From Rhizobium sp. L43 (lineage in GTDB: Bacteria; Pseudomonadota; Alphaproteobacteria; Rhizobiales; Rhizobiaceae), in assembly GCF_002531725.1 (NCBI RefSeq), contig NZ_NWSQ01000015.1, positions 62,001-126,000 of the forward strand: a stretch of DNA of 64,000 nt, written 5' to 3'. Shown in pieces: positions 1 to 8,470 of the stretch. Each line of letters starts with the position of its first letter. Position 1 is the first letter of the stretch. The notes under the pieces are model-generated. The model was not told the DNA's origin. It saw nothing but the letters and a program-made list of their open reading frames with translations, and did not search any database. A program made the position numbers and the translations under genes.

Positions 1-71
1 AGGATACGGTTGACCGTGGCGATGCTGACGCCGGAGGCCTGGGCAAGATCGGCAATGGTCGGTCTCTTCAT
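1..71 (-). CDS. LacI-family regulator, N-terminal fragment
   Basis: Only the first 23 codons are in the window; the gene runs off the left edge. The start reads MKRPTIADLA followed by QASGVSIATVNR, the classic LacI-type helix-turn-helix with the second helix SIATVNR. It is divergent from the sugar ABC importer at 238, and an inverted repeat lies between them at 80-108, so it most likely regulates the inositol-type operon. The effector domain is not visible, so the ligand cannot be judged. Confidence 0.88.
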   Translation of the reverse strand, partial: MKRPTIADLAQASGVSIATVNRI

Positions 72-79
72 GATATATT

Positions 80-108
80 TCATTCCATTTCAGGATGAAA
101 TGAAATGA
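80..108. promoter_or_regulatory. Inverted repeat, probable LacI-type operator
   Basis: Two 12-base arms, TCATTCCATTTC at 80-91 and GAAATGAAATGA at 97-108, are complementary at 11 of 12 positions around the spacer AGGAT. A related half-element, CATTCCATTTTCAG, recurs at 137-150. The repeat begins nine bases upstream of the lacI-type start and lies in the divergent region before the importer, where an autoregulating LacI protein would bind. Confidence 0.55.
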
Positions 109-237
109 TACATTAATTTCATCAATACGCAATAAGCATTCCATTTTCAGCGGTCGGTTGATACAAATATTCCAGCGAGTTGGGAGCCTTGCTTTGAGGA
201 ATTGTTACTCTCGACCGCCTTTTTGGGAGGAAATCAC

Positions 238-1212
238 ATGAGTTTTTCAATGCGCGCCGTACGCGGGCTGCTGGCTGGCGCTGTTGTCGTTCTTGGCGCT
301 TCTTCTGTCATGGCCGCGAATATTGCTGTCGTCGGCGGCAAGACCGATGACGAATTCTGGAGCCGCATCAAGAAAGGCGTCGATGACGCCCGGCTCGTCG
401 TCGAGAAGAACGGCGGCTCCGTCAGCTATCTGCAGCTGCAGACCTACGACAATCTCGGGCCTGACGCCGCCCAGCTCGTCCGCACGGCCATCAGCCAGGG
501 CGTGACCGGCATCGTGGTGCCCGACTGGGTGCCCGAGGCGGAAGACGAGGCCATCAAGGCTGCCGTCGCTGCGGGCATCAAAGTCATCCTCATGAATGCC
601 GGCAACATCGACAAAGCTCGCGAGCTTGGCGCGATCAACTATGTCGGGTCGGATGAATACACGGCCGGCAAGGCAGGCGGCGAATATTTCGCGTCCAAGG
701 GTGCGAAAAATGTCATTTGCGTCAATACGCTCCCGGGTGCGGCAAACCAGGAGGCCCGTTGCAAGGGTGTCATCGACGGCATCACCGGAAAGGGCGGCAC
801 CGGCAAGCAGCTGCCATTGCCGGCGACCAGCTTCGGCGATCAGACGGCAATCGCCGAGGCCGTCAAGGCGACACTGCTCCAGGACGACACCATCGACGGC
901 GTCCTCAATGTTGGGGCTTCCGACGCTGATGCGGCTGCAAGCGGGATCGCTCAGGCGAATAAAGTCGGCAAGGTCGCGCATGGCACCTTCGACCTGAATG
1001 CCTCGGGGCTTGCCCGCATCAAGGACGGTTCGCAGACCTTTGCGATCGACCAGCAGCCTTACCTGCAGTCGCTGCTGGGGGTTTCGCTTCTCGCCTCGCA
1101 TATCGACTACGGCACCAACCTGCCGACCGCACCGGTGCTGACCGGCCCGGGCATCGTCGATGCGGCGAACATCGACGCCACCCTGGCCGGCGTCAAGGAA
1201 GGCGCTCGCTAA
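238..1212 (+). CDS. Sugar (inositol-type) ABC transporter substrate-binding protein
   Basis: Periplasmic binding protein of the ribose/inositol type (peripla_BP_4), 324 residues. I chose the ATG at 238 because GGGAGG sits just upstream and the protein then starts with a normal signal peptide: MSFSMRAVRGLLAG, a hydrophobic stretch, and likely cleavage after VMA near residue 26. The mature start ANIAVVGGKTDDEFW and the segment YVGSDEYTAGKAGGEY fit the family fold. It is first in an operon with a permease and an ATPase, followed by inositol-type enzymes, so a cyclitol or its keto derivative is the likely ligand. That is inference from context. Confidence 0.88.
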   Translation: MSFSMRAVRGLLAGAVVVLGASSVMAANIAVVGGKTDDEFWSRIKKGVDDARLVVEKNGGSVSYLQLQTYDNLGPDAAQLVRTAISQGVTGIVVPDWVPEAEDEAIKAAVAAGIKVILMNAGNIDKARELGAINYVGSDEYTAGKAGGEYFASKGAKNVICVNTLPGAANQEARCKGVIDGITGKGGTGKQLPLPATSFGDQTAIAEAVKATLLQDDTIDGVLNVGASDADAAASGIAQANKVGKVAHGTFDLNASGLARIKDGSQTFAIDQQPYLQSLLGVSLLASHIDYGTNLPTAPVLTGPGIVDAANIDATLAGVKEGAR

Positions 1213-1232
1213 TCGTTCGAAACGGGCTCCGG

Positions 1233-1291
1233 CCCGCGGGATATCCGCGGGTCGAAGTTTATCGAGCGTGCGGACCACCGCGTCCGCACGC
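1233..1291 (+). other. Tandem hairpins after the binding-protein gene
   Basis: Two perfect stems lie between the binding protein and permease genes. The first pairs CCCGCGG (1233-1239) with CCGCGGG (1245-1251). The second pairs GCGTGCGGAC (1266-1275) with GTCCGCACGC (1282-1291). Neither is followed by a T run, so they are better seen as mRNA 3' stabilisers or partial terminators that raise binding protein over permease. Confidence 0.6.
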
Positions 1292-1323
1292 CTGGAGATT
1301 CACGCCCAGACTGGGATAGGCAT

Positions 1324-2322
1324 ATGAACAATCTTTCATTCGGCAACCTATTGCGCCGTCCCGAGGCGGGCGCATTCCTCGGACTTGTCGGCGTCCTCGT
1401 GTTCTTCGTCGTGTTCGGCAGCACCAAATTCCTGGAGCCCGCCGGCGCCGCAAGCTGGCTCAACGTCGCCGCCAATCTCGGCATTATCGCTCTTCCCATC
1501 GGACTTTTGATGATCGCAGGCGATCTCGACATTTCGATTGGCGCGATGATCCCCGCCGGCTCCATGACTGTCGCGGTCCTCTCGGGCTACTACGATCTTC
1601 CCATATGGGTCGGAATGTTCGGTGCGCTTGCCTTCGGCCTCATCGTCGGGCTGGTCAACGGCTACCTCGTCGTGCACACGGCCGTACCTTCGCTGATCGT
1701 AACGCTCGGCACCCTCTTTGCTGTACAGGGCCTGATGCTTGGCACCTCGGTTCTCGTAACCGGCACGACGAGTGTGGCGCTGACTGCCGACCCCTGGGCA
1801 AAGTTCCTTTTCGGGCAGTTCCTGGCCGGGTCGTTTCAGGTGATCATTTTGTGGTGGGTGGCCATCACCGCAATCTTCATCTTCTTCATTCACTTCTCGC
1901 CTTACGGGAACTGGATTTTCGCGATGGGTGGAGACAAGGTCAGTGCCCGCAACGCCGGCATTCCGACGACCCGTCTGACGATGGTCCTCTTCGTCCTCTC
2001 GGCGATGAGCGCCTCCTTCGTCGGCATGTGTCAGGCCATCCTGTTCAATTCCGCGCAGGTTTCGGGCGGAATGACATTCATCTTCAACTCGATCATCTCG
2101 GTCGTCGTCGGAGGTGTGCTGCTGACCGGAGGGTTCGGGTCGGTGATCGGGATCTTCTTCGGCACGATCACCTTCGCCGTCGTCAACCAAGGTATCTATT
2201 TCACGACCTTCGACCGCAATTGGTCGAGCCTGATCATCGGCGTGATGCTGCTCGTGGCCGTCCTCATGAACAATACGTTCCGCCAGATGGCGCTGACCTA
2301 TTCACCCAAGAAGAAGAAGTGA
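1324..2322 (+). CDS. Sugar ABC transporter permease (BPD_transp_2 family)
   Basis: Inner-membrane permease of 332 residues, the usual length for RbsC-like proteins. It has about eight to ten hydrophobic segments. The family motif appears as AGDLDISIGA near residue 65, and the cytoplasmic coupling-loop region reads AMGGDKVSARNAGI near residue 200. The C-terminus is a lysine-rich tail. It lies between its binding protein and ATPase in one operon; the ATPase starts 11 bases after its stop. It probably imports a cyclitol or similar sugar. Confidence 0.9.
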   Translation: MNNLSFGNLLRRPEAGAFLGLVGVLVFFVVFGSTKFLEPAGAASWLNVAANLGIIALPIGLLMIAGDLDISIGAMIPAGSMTVAVLSGYYDLPIWVGMFGALAFGLIVGLVNGYLVVHTAVPSLIVTLGTLFAVQGLMLGTSVLVTGTTSVALTADPWAKFLFGQFLAGSFQVIILWWVAITAIFIFFIHFSPYGNWIFAMGGDKVSARNAGIPTTRLTMVLFVLSAMSASFVGMCQAILFNSAQVSGGMTFIFNSIISVVVGGVLLTGGFGSVIGIFFGTITFAVVNQGIYFTTFDRNWSSLIIGVMLLVAVLMNNTFRQMALTYSPKKKK

Positions 2323-2332
2323 GAGCTGAGAC

Positions 2333-3145
2333 ATGGCTGGCCCAATTCTTGAACTTGAAAACGTCAACAAGTCCTTCGGCCCGATCGATGTGCTCTACGA
2401 CATCACGTTGAGCGTTCATCCCGGTGAAGTACTTTGCCTGCTGGGTGACAACGGCGCGGGAAAGTCCACCCTGATCAAGACCTTTGCCGGTGTCTACAAG
2501 CCGACGAGCGGCACGGTGAAGTTCGAAGGTCGGCCGATCGTCTTCCAGAATCCGCGCGAAGCCGCAGATCTCGGCATCGCAACGGTCCATCAGTTCGGCG
2601 GCACCTTTCCGCTGATGAGCATCGGCCGTTCGTTCTTCGTCGGGCGGGAACTGACCAAGGGCTTCGGCCCGTTCAAAATCTACGACCGCAAAGCCGCAAA
2701 TGAAATCGCGGTCAAGGCCGTGCGCGAGTTCGGCATCACCCGCATCGACGATGGCGATCGCCTGATCGGCGGTCTGTCTGGCGGGGAGCGGCAATCCCTG
2801 GCAATCGCCCGAGCCGTCCACTTCGGCGCCCGGGTGCTGATCCTCGACGAGCCGACCGCCGCTCTCGGCGTCAAGGAGGCGGCGCACGTGCTGCGTATCG
2901 TCCTGGAAGCGCGCCGTCGCGGCCTCGCCGTCATTTTCATCACTCACAACGTCATTCACGCCATGACGGTGGGAGACCACTTCGCGGTGCTCATCAAGGG
3001 TGCGAAGGCGGCCGATTTCCGCAAGGGCGAAAAGACGCGCGAAGAGATTACCGACCTGATGGCAGGAGGCGAGGCCATGGCCGAACTCGAAGCCGAGATC
3101 GAGGCGTACTCGACGGCGCATTCCGGACATCCCCCGCCGGTCTGA
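2333..3145 (+). CDS. Sugar ABC transporter ATP-binding protein (single-domain)
   Basis: Cytoplasmic ATPase of 270 residues. Walker A is GDNGAGKST at 38-46, the signature LSGGERQS at 148-155, Walker B VLILDEPTAAL at 168-178, and the switch histidine is in FITHNV near 205. It has one nucleotide-binding domain, whereas RbsA-type sugar ATPases have two, so it probably works as a homodimer, as in FrcA-like systems. It completes the importer encoded from 238. The last 15 residues are low-complexity (STAHSGHPPPV) and probably dispensable. Confidence 0.92.
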   Translation: MAGPILELENVNKSFGPIDVLYDITLSVHPGEVLCLLGDNGAGKSTLIKTFAGVYKPTSGTVKFEGRPIVFQNPREAADLGIATVHQFGGTFPLMSIGRSFFVGRELTKGFGPFKIYDRKAANEIAVKAVREFGITRIDDGDRLIGGLSGGERQSLAIARAVHFGARVLILDEPTAALGVKEAAHVLRIVLEARRRGLAVIFITHNVIHAMTVGDHFAVLIKGAKAADFRKGEKTREEITDLMAGGEAMAELEAEIEAYSTAHSGHPPPV

Positions 3146-3237
3146 CCGACCGCCGCCGCGGATGAACTCCAGAAACTCTAAAGAGCTCGCCTATCCCGGC
3201 GGGATGGCCCAGCACAATCATCGGACGGGTAACAGCC

Positions 3238-4143
3238 ATGAAGATTGCAATCGATCCCTTTATGCATCGCCACCTCTCACTCGAAGAATTGCCCTCGAAA
3301 GTGGCTGAACTCGGATACGAGTGGATAGAGCTCAGCCCGCGGGCCGATTTTCTCGAGTGGTTCAAGGCGCCGCGCGTGTTTCCGGCCCGCGCCAAGGCAT
3401 TCAAGAAAGCGCTTTCCGATGCCAATGTCGGCATTGCCTCGATCCTGCCGATGTACCGGTGGGCCTCGAACGATGAAAATGAGCGGCAAGCTGCCGTCAA
3501 GCACTGGAAGCGCGCCATTGAGATCAGTGTCGAACTCGGCGTCGACACGATGAACTCGGAATTCGGCCGCGGCCCCCACCCGGACAAGGGTTCGTGCTAC
3601 TGCTGCCATACCGGGTCCATGATCGAGGCCTGCGAAGACGCCTGGTGGCGTTCGATGGAAGAGTTGGTGCCGATCTTTGAAACGGAAGGCATAAATCTGC
3701 ACGTCGAACCGCATCCCGAGGATTGGTGCGAAACCCTGCAGCCGGCGCTCGATATCATCAGGACGGTCAACTCGAAGAACGTCAAGTTCCTCTATTGCGC
3801 GCCGCATACCTTCTATTTTGGCGATGATACCAAGGCGATGCTCCGGGAAGCAAAGGACGTGCTCGCCCATGTCCATGTCGGCGACACTTTCAATCACAAG
3901 GCCTCTTCGGGGCTTCGCTACATTCTCAACCCTCCGGGCACGCAGGCCAGGGTGCATCAGCACCTGAACATCGGCCAGGGCGAGGTTCCCTGGGAAGATT
4001 TCTTCAGCACGCTGGCGGAGATCGGGTTCGACGGCATCATGACCGCATGCGTTTTCGCCTGGGAGGACAAGGCCGACCACTCCGGCAAGTTCATGCGCGC
4101 CGAAATGCAGCGCTTCGTCGACAAGTACTGGACCGCGAAATAA
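3238..4143 (+). CDS. iolH: IolH-like TIM-barrel sugar isomerase/epimerase
   Basis: AP-endonuclease-2-type TIM barrel of 301 residues. ELGYEWIELSPR near the start, the metal-site-like HVEPHPEDW, and HVHVGDTFNH later are typical of the xylose-isomerase-like family. The overall pattern, including LNPPGTQARVHQHLNIGQGEVPW, resembles IolH proteins of inositol operons, whose exact reaction is unsettled. A CYCCH cluster near residues 120-124 is unusual. It sits after the importer and before a dehydrogenase, as expected for a cyclitol-handling enzyme. IolE or another epimerase are the alternatives. Confidence 0.7.
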   Translation: MKIAIDPFMHRHLSLEELPSKVAELGYEWIELSPRADFLEWFKAPRVFPARAKAFKKALSDANVGIASILPMYRWASNDENERQAAVKHWKRAIEISVELGVDTMNSEFGRGPHPDKGSCYCCHTGSMIEACEDAWWRSMEELVPIFETEGINLHVEPHPEDWCETLQPALDIIRTVNSKNVKFLYCAPHTFYFGDDTKAMLREAKDVLAHVHVGDTFNHKASSGLRYILNPPGTQARVHQHLNIGQGEVPWEDFFSTLAEIGFDGIMTACVFAWEDKADHSGKFMRAEMQRFVDKYWTAK

Positions 4144-4240
4144 CGCGCGATGCAGCCAGGCGATTGGCGGGAGCGACCGCGACCGGGGTTCTGCCCGGAA
4201 CGCTTAAACATCACAGACATCATTCCTGGAAGGACAGAAA

Positions 4241-5413
4241 ATGATCAACGGAGAAAGATCCATCGAGCGCCCCCTGCGCTGGGGCATGGTCGGCGGGGGC
4301 CGCACCGGGCAGGTGGGCTACAAGCATAGAACCGGCGCCCAGCGGGACGGCACCTACCGGCTCATCTGCGGAGCCTTCGATCTCGACGCCGAGCGCGGAC
4401 GCGACTTCGGCACGAAGATCGGCGTCGCTGCGGACAGATGCTATGGCGACTATAAGGAGCTGATCGCCAAAGAGGCCGGGCGTGAGGACGGTGTCGAGGT
4501 CGTCTCGATCGCCACGCCGAACTTCACCCATTACGAGATCACCAAGGCGTGCCTCGAAGCCGGTCTTCACGTGATCTGCGAAAAGCCGCTGTTCTTCACC
4601 GTCGCCGAATGCGACGAGGTCGCGAGGCTCGCCGAAGAGAAGGGCCTGATCGTCGGCGTCACCTACGGTTTCACCGGACATCCGCTGGTTCATCAGATGG
4701 CGGCGATGGTCAAGAAGGGCATGCTCGGCGATATAAGAATCGTCGACATGCAATATAGCCACGGCTTCAACGCGGGCGACGATGTCGGCGCCGGCGAAGC
4801 GGTGAAATGGCGCACCAATCCTAAGACGGCCGGCCCGACCTTCGTTCTCGGCGATATCGGCACGCACCTCTACTATCTCTCCGAAGTCGTGCTGCCGCAT
4901 CTGAAAATCGAAAAGCTGCTCTGCGACCGCAAGGCCTTCATTCCGACCCGCGCGCCGCTCGAAGACCATGCGACCGTTCTCATGCATTACGACAACGGCG
5001 CCCGCGGCCGTCTTTGGGTGTCGTCGGTCAATGCCGGCAATATGGGTTCGCAGCGCTACCGTTTCGTCGGCTCCAAGGCCTCGATCGAATGGTCGGATGC
5101 CCATCCCGACCAGCTGATTTACGAAGTGCAGGGCGAGCCGAACCGCACCCTACACCACGGCATGCCCTACCTCGAAGAGGAAAGCCTCGCGGCCGACCGC
5201 ATGGGGGCGCTGCATACCGAGGGCCTCGGCGACAGCTGGGCGAACATCTACCTCTGGATCGCCCAGGCGATCGACGCAAAACGCCGCGGCGACGAGGCCT
5301 TCCTCAGGGGCCATCATTATCCCGGCATCGAAGCCGGCACCGAAGGCGTGCGCTGGCTGGAAAACTGCGTCCGCTCGGCGGACGCAGGATCGGCCTGGGT
5401 CGAGTTCAAGTGA
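4241..5413 (+). CDS. Gfo/Idh/MocA-family dehydrogenase, inositol-dehydrogenase-like
   Basis: NAD(P)-dependent oxidoreductase of 390 residues. The Rossmann motif is GMVGGGRTGQVG near residues 13-24, and the family lysine is in CEKPLFF near 116. A catalytic-region histidine occurs in GDIGTHLYYL. Length and pattern fit the longer scyllo-inositol or inosose dehydrogenase group rather than short IdhA. Given IolD and IolC downstream, it probably oxidises a cyclitol to an inosose, or reduces one. AAGGACAG precedes the ATG at 4241. Confidence 0.8.
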   Translation: MINGERSIERPLRWGMVGGGRTGQVGYKHRTGAQRDGTYRLICGAFDLDAERGRDFGTKIGVAADRCYGDYKELIAKEAGREDGVEVVSIATPNFTHYEITKACLEAGLHVICEKPLFFTVAECDEVARLAEEKGLIVGVTYGFTGHPLVHQMAAMVKKGMLGDIRIVDMQYSHGFNAGDDVGAGEAVKWRTNPKTAGPTFVLGDIGTHLYYLSEVVLPHLKIEKLLCDRKAFIPTRAPLEDHATVLMHYDNGARGRLWVSSVNAGNMGSQRYRFVGSKASIEWSDAHPDQLIYEVQGEPNRTLHHGMPYLEEESLAADRMGALHTEGLGDSWANIYLWIAQAIDAKRRGDEAFLRGHHYPGIEAGTEGVRWLENCVRSADAGSAWVEFK

Positions 5414-5492
5414 TCCACCAGGGGGCGCGTCGGAACTCCTCCATCCTCCTCCCAAGGCGCGTCCCCAATCCTCTCTTTAGAAAGACTACGAG

Positions 5493-6434
5493 ATGAAACT
5501 TTCAATCTGCACCGATGTCATGGGCAACCTTTCTTTCCCCGACATGCTCGATAAATGCGTCAAACTCGGCGTCGAGGGCATCGAGATGACGGGCGGCGGC
5601 TGGTCGCGCGCGCCGCATTTCCGGGCCGACGAATTGCTGGCCGATAAGGGGCTCCTGAAAACCAGGCTCAAGGAAATCGAAGCCCGCGGCCTGGAGATTG
5701 CCGCCCTCAATTGCTCGGCAAATCCGCTCGATCCGGGTGAGATGGGCAAGCGTCACCGCAAGGAGATGGAGCAGACGATCCGTCTTGCCGGCGAAATCGG
5801 CGTCAAGACGATCGTGACGATGTCCGGCCTGCCGGAAGCCGCCCCCGGCGACACCGTGCCCAATTGGCTCGTCTATACCAAGAGCTGGCCCGACGAAATG
5901 CCGGAGCGTGACCGCTACCAGTGGGAAGACCGCGCCTTCCCCCTCTGGCACGACCTGGTGAAGCTCGCGAGGGAGGTCGGCGTCGAGAGATATGCACTCG
6001 AAAACTTCTCGGCAATGCTGGTCTGGAACCCGGAAACCCTGTTCCGCCTGCGCAACGAGGTCGGCCCGTCCGTCGGCATGAACCTCGACCCCAGCCATCT
6101 GTTCTGGAAGGGCGCCGATCCGATTGCTTCGGCACGCGCGCTGGGCAACGCCATCCATCATTGCCACGGCAAAGATACGCGCATCGAGCGGGGCCTCGCC
6201 GACGTCAACGGCCTGCTCGAGCTCAAGGACGTCACCGACGTCGCCAACCGCAGTTGGAATTATGTCGCCGTCGGTGCCGGCCATGACCTGCAGTGGTGGA
6301 AGGAGTTTTTCTCCGTGGTGCGCATGGTCGGCTACAACGACTGGGTCAGCCTCGAGATGGAAGACTTCACCATGTCGACGGATGCCGGCATCCAGTCCTC
6401 CATCGACGCGCTGCAGGCAACGATCAGCCGCTGA
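5493..6434 (+). CDS. TIM-barrel sugar phosphate isomerase/epimerase-like protein (possible inosose dehydratase role)
   Basis: A second AP-endonuclease-2-type barrel, 313 residues, distinct from the one at 3238. The start MKLSICTDVMGNLSF, the segment YALENFSAMLVWNPETL, LDPSHLFWKGADP and HHCHGKDTR place metal-binding Glu, Asp and His residues in the usual order. No ordinary iolE is nearby, so it could supply the inosose dehydratase step ahead of IolD, or act as a keto-inositol isomerase. It is followed within eight bases by a strong terminator hairpin. Confidence 0.75.
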   Translation: MKLSICTDVMGNLSFPDMLDKCVKLGVEGIEMTGGGWSRAPHFRADELLADKGLLKTRLKEIEARGLEIAALNCSANPLDPGEMGKRHRKEMEQTIRLAGEIGVKTIVTMSGLPEAAPGDTVPNWLVYTKSWPDEMPERDRYQWEDRAFPLWHDLVKLAREVGVERYALENFSAMLVWNPETLFRLRNEVGPSVGMNLDPSHLFWKGADPIASARALGNAIHHCHGKDTRIERGLADVNGLLELKDVTDVANRSWNYVAVGAGHDLQWWKEFFSVVRMVGYNDWVSLEMEDFTMSTDAGIQSSIDALQATISR

Positions 6435-6441
6435 TGGAAAG

Positions 6442-6472
6442 GCGCGGGCGATGTTCGCCCGCGCTCTTTTTT
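6442..6472 (+). terminator. Rho-independent terminator upstream of iolC
   Basis: A perfect 9-bp stem, GCGCGGGCG (6442-6450) with CGCCCGCGC (6456-6464), loop ATGTT, followed by TCTTTTTT (6465-6472). It lies between the TIM-barrel gene and iolC on the coding strand, so iolC-iolD may be a separate or attenuated transcription unit. Confidence 0.85.
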
Positions 6473-6556
6473 GCATTCGTAGCTTCCCGCAAAGAGGCCG
6501 GCGATGCCTAACCCGATCACCATGACCGAATTCAATGATAGTGCAAGGAAACCGAC

Positions 6557-8470
6557 ATGACCAAGACATTGGACGTGATCACCATCGGGCGAGCCGGCGT
6601 CGACCTCTATGGGGCGCAGGTCGGAGGACGGCTGGAGGATATGGGATCCTTTGAAAAATATATCGGCGGCAGTCCGACCAACATCGCCTGCGGCACGGCC
6701 CGACTGGGTCTCAACTCGGCGCTGATCTCCCGGGTGGGCGATGAGCATATGGGCCGGTTCATCCGCGAGGAGCTTGCCCGGCATGGCGTCGACGGTAGGG
6801 GTGTGGTGACCGATCCCGAGCGCCTGACGGCACTCGTCATCCTCGGCATCCGCGACGAAGAACGGTTCCCGTTGATATTCTACCGGGAAAACTGCGCCGA
6901 CATGGCGCTTTGCGAGGCGGATATCGACGAGGCCTTCGTTGCCAGCGCCCGCTCGGTGCTGGTGACGGGAACGCATCTGTCGCATCCGCGCACGGAAGCC
7001 GCCGTGCTGAAGGCACTCGGCTTTGCCCGCAAGCATGGCGCCCGGACGGCTCTCGACATCGACTATCGTCCGAACCTTTGGGGTGTGGCCGGTCATGGCG
7101 AGGGGGAAAGCCGCTATGTGGCAAGCGGGCAGGTGACCGAAAAGCTCCAGACGACGCTTCATCTCTTCGATTTGATCGTCGGGACAGAGGAAGAATTCCA
7201 CATCGCCGGCGGGACGACTGATATCGTGGCGGCACTGCGGGCCGTGCGCGCCGTGACTGCGGCAACGCTCGTCTGCAAACGCGGGGCCAAAGGGGCGGTC
7301 GCATTCGAAGACGTGATACCGGATAATCTGGACGAAGGCATTTCAGGCGAAGGTTTCCCGGTCGACGTCTTTAACGTTCTCGGCGCCGGAGACGGCTTTT
7401 TCGCCGGACTGCTGAAAGGCTGGCTTGACGGCGAAGATTGGCCGACCGCGCTCCGATACGCCAATGCCTGCGGCGCGTTTGCCGTCTCCCGCCACGGTTG
7501 CACGCCGGCCTATCCGTCACTTCAGGAGCTGAATTTCTTCCTTAAGCGCGGCATGACGCGTCCTGACCTGCGCAATGATGCCGCGCTGGAGCAGATACAC
7601 TGGTCGACCAACCGGCATGGCGACTGGTCCGAGATGCGCGTCTTCGCCTTCGATCACCGGATGCAGCTCGAAAATATGACGGGTTACACGCCGTCGAAGG
7701 GCGGAGCCTTCAAGGAGCTTTGCCTTCAGGCAGCCCTGAAAGTGCAGCAGGGGCGATCCGGCTACGGGATCCTCTGCGACGACCGGATCGGCCGGCGCGC
7801 GCTCCACGCCGCCTCCGGCACCGGTCTCTGGATCGGTAGACCCTGCGAATGGCCGGGGTCTAGGCCGCTTAGCCTGGAGCCGTCACTCGGTCCCGATTGC
7901 GGGGGACTTTTGGAATGGGCGCGCGAGAACGTCGTCAAGGTGCTCTGCTTCTGCCACCCGGACGACGATGATGCGACCTGGGACCGGCAACTGGCGGAAG
8001 TGCGGCAGCTTTACGTGGCGTCGCGCCGCAACAGGCTGGAATTCCTGCTCGAGGTCATCCCCTCCAAGGTCGCCAGCGTCACCGTGGATACGACCGCGAC
8101 ACTGATCCGCCGCTTCTATGCCGAAGGCATTTATCCCGACTGGTGGAAGCTCGAGCCGCTGGACGAACCCGAAGCATGGGCGCGGGTCTGCGCCGCCATC
8201 GAGGAAAACGATCGCCATGCAAGAGGGATTGTCGTCCTCGGCCTGGATGCGCCCGAGGATGCGTTGAAAGCAAGCTTCGAGGTTGCCGCACGCTTCCCGC
8301 TCGTCAAGGGATTTGCCGTCGGCCGGACGATCTTCGGCTCGGTCGCCCGCGGCTGGTTCGAAGGCGCGATCGGTGATGAAGAGGCCGTCGAGGAGATGGC
8401 GAAACGATATTCCAGGCTCTGCGCGGTCTGGGATGGCGCACGGGCGCGCGTTCAGGAGGCAGCAGAATGA
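6557..8470 (+). CDS. iolC: Bifunctional 5-dehydro-2-deoxygluconokinase / DUF2090 aldolase
   Basis: Fusion protein of 637 residues. Residues 1 to about 325 are a PfkB kinase: YIGGSPTNIACGTARLGL near the N-terminus and the signature GAGDGFFAGLL near 277 with the catalytic Asp. Residues from about 340 form a DUF2090 domain beginning MRVFAFDHRMQLENM, which is the aldolase-type barrel (IolJ-like) in these fusions. Together they would phosphorylate 2-deoxy-5-keto-gluconate and cleave it to DHAP and malonate semialdehyde. The start follows AAGGAAACCGAC, and the stop overlaps the iolD start by four bases, so the two are translationally coupled. Confidence 0.93.
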   Translation: MTKTLDVITIGRAGVDLYGAQVGGRLEDMGSFEKYIGGSPTNIACGTARLGLNSALISRVGDEHMGRFIREELARHGVDGRGVVTDPERLTALVILGIRDEERFPLIFYRENCADMALCEADIDEAFVASARSVLVTGTHLSHPRTEAAVLKALGFARKHGARTALDIDYRPNLWGVAGHGEGESRYVASGQVTEKLQTTLHLFDLIVGTEEEFHIAGGTTDIVAALRAVRAVTAATLVCKRGAKGAVAFEDVIPDNLDEGISGEGFPVDVFNVLGAGDGFFAGLLKGWLDGEDWPTALRYANACGAFAVSRHGCTPAYPSLQELNFFLKRGMTRPDLRNDAALEQIHWSTNRHGDWSEMRVFAFDHRMQLENMTGYTPSKGGAFKELCLQAALKVQQGRSGYGILCDDRIGRRALHAASGTGLWIGRPCEWPGSRPLSLEPSLGPDCGGLLEWARENVVKVLCFCHPDDDDATWDRQLAEVRQLYVASRRNRLEFLLEVIPSKVASVTVDTTATLIRRFYAEGIYPDWWKLEPLDEPEAWARVCAAIEENDRHARGIVVLGLDAPEDALKASFEVAARFPLVKGFAVGRTIFGSVARGWFEGAIGDEEAVEEMAKRYSRLCAVWDGARARVQEAAE

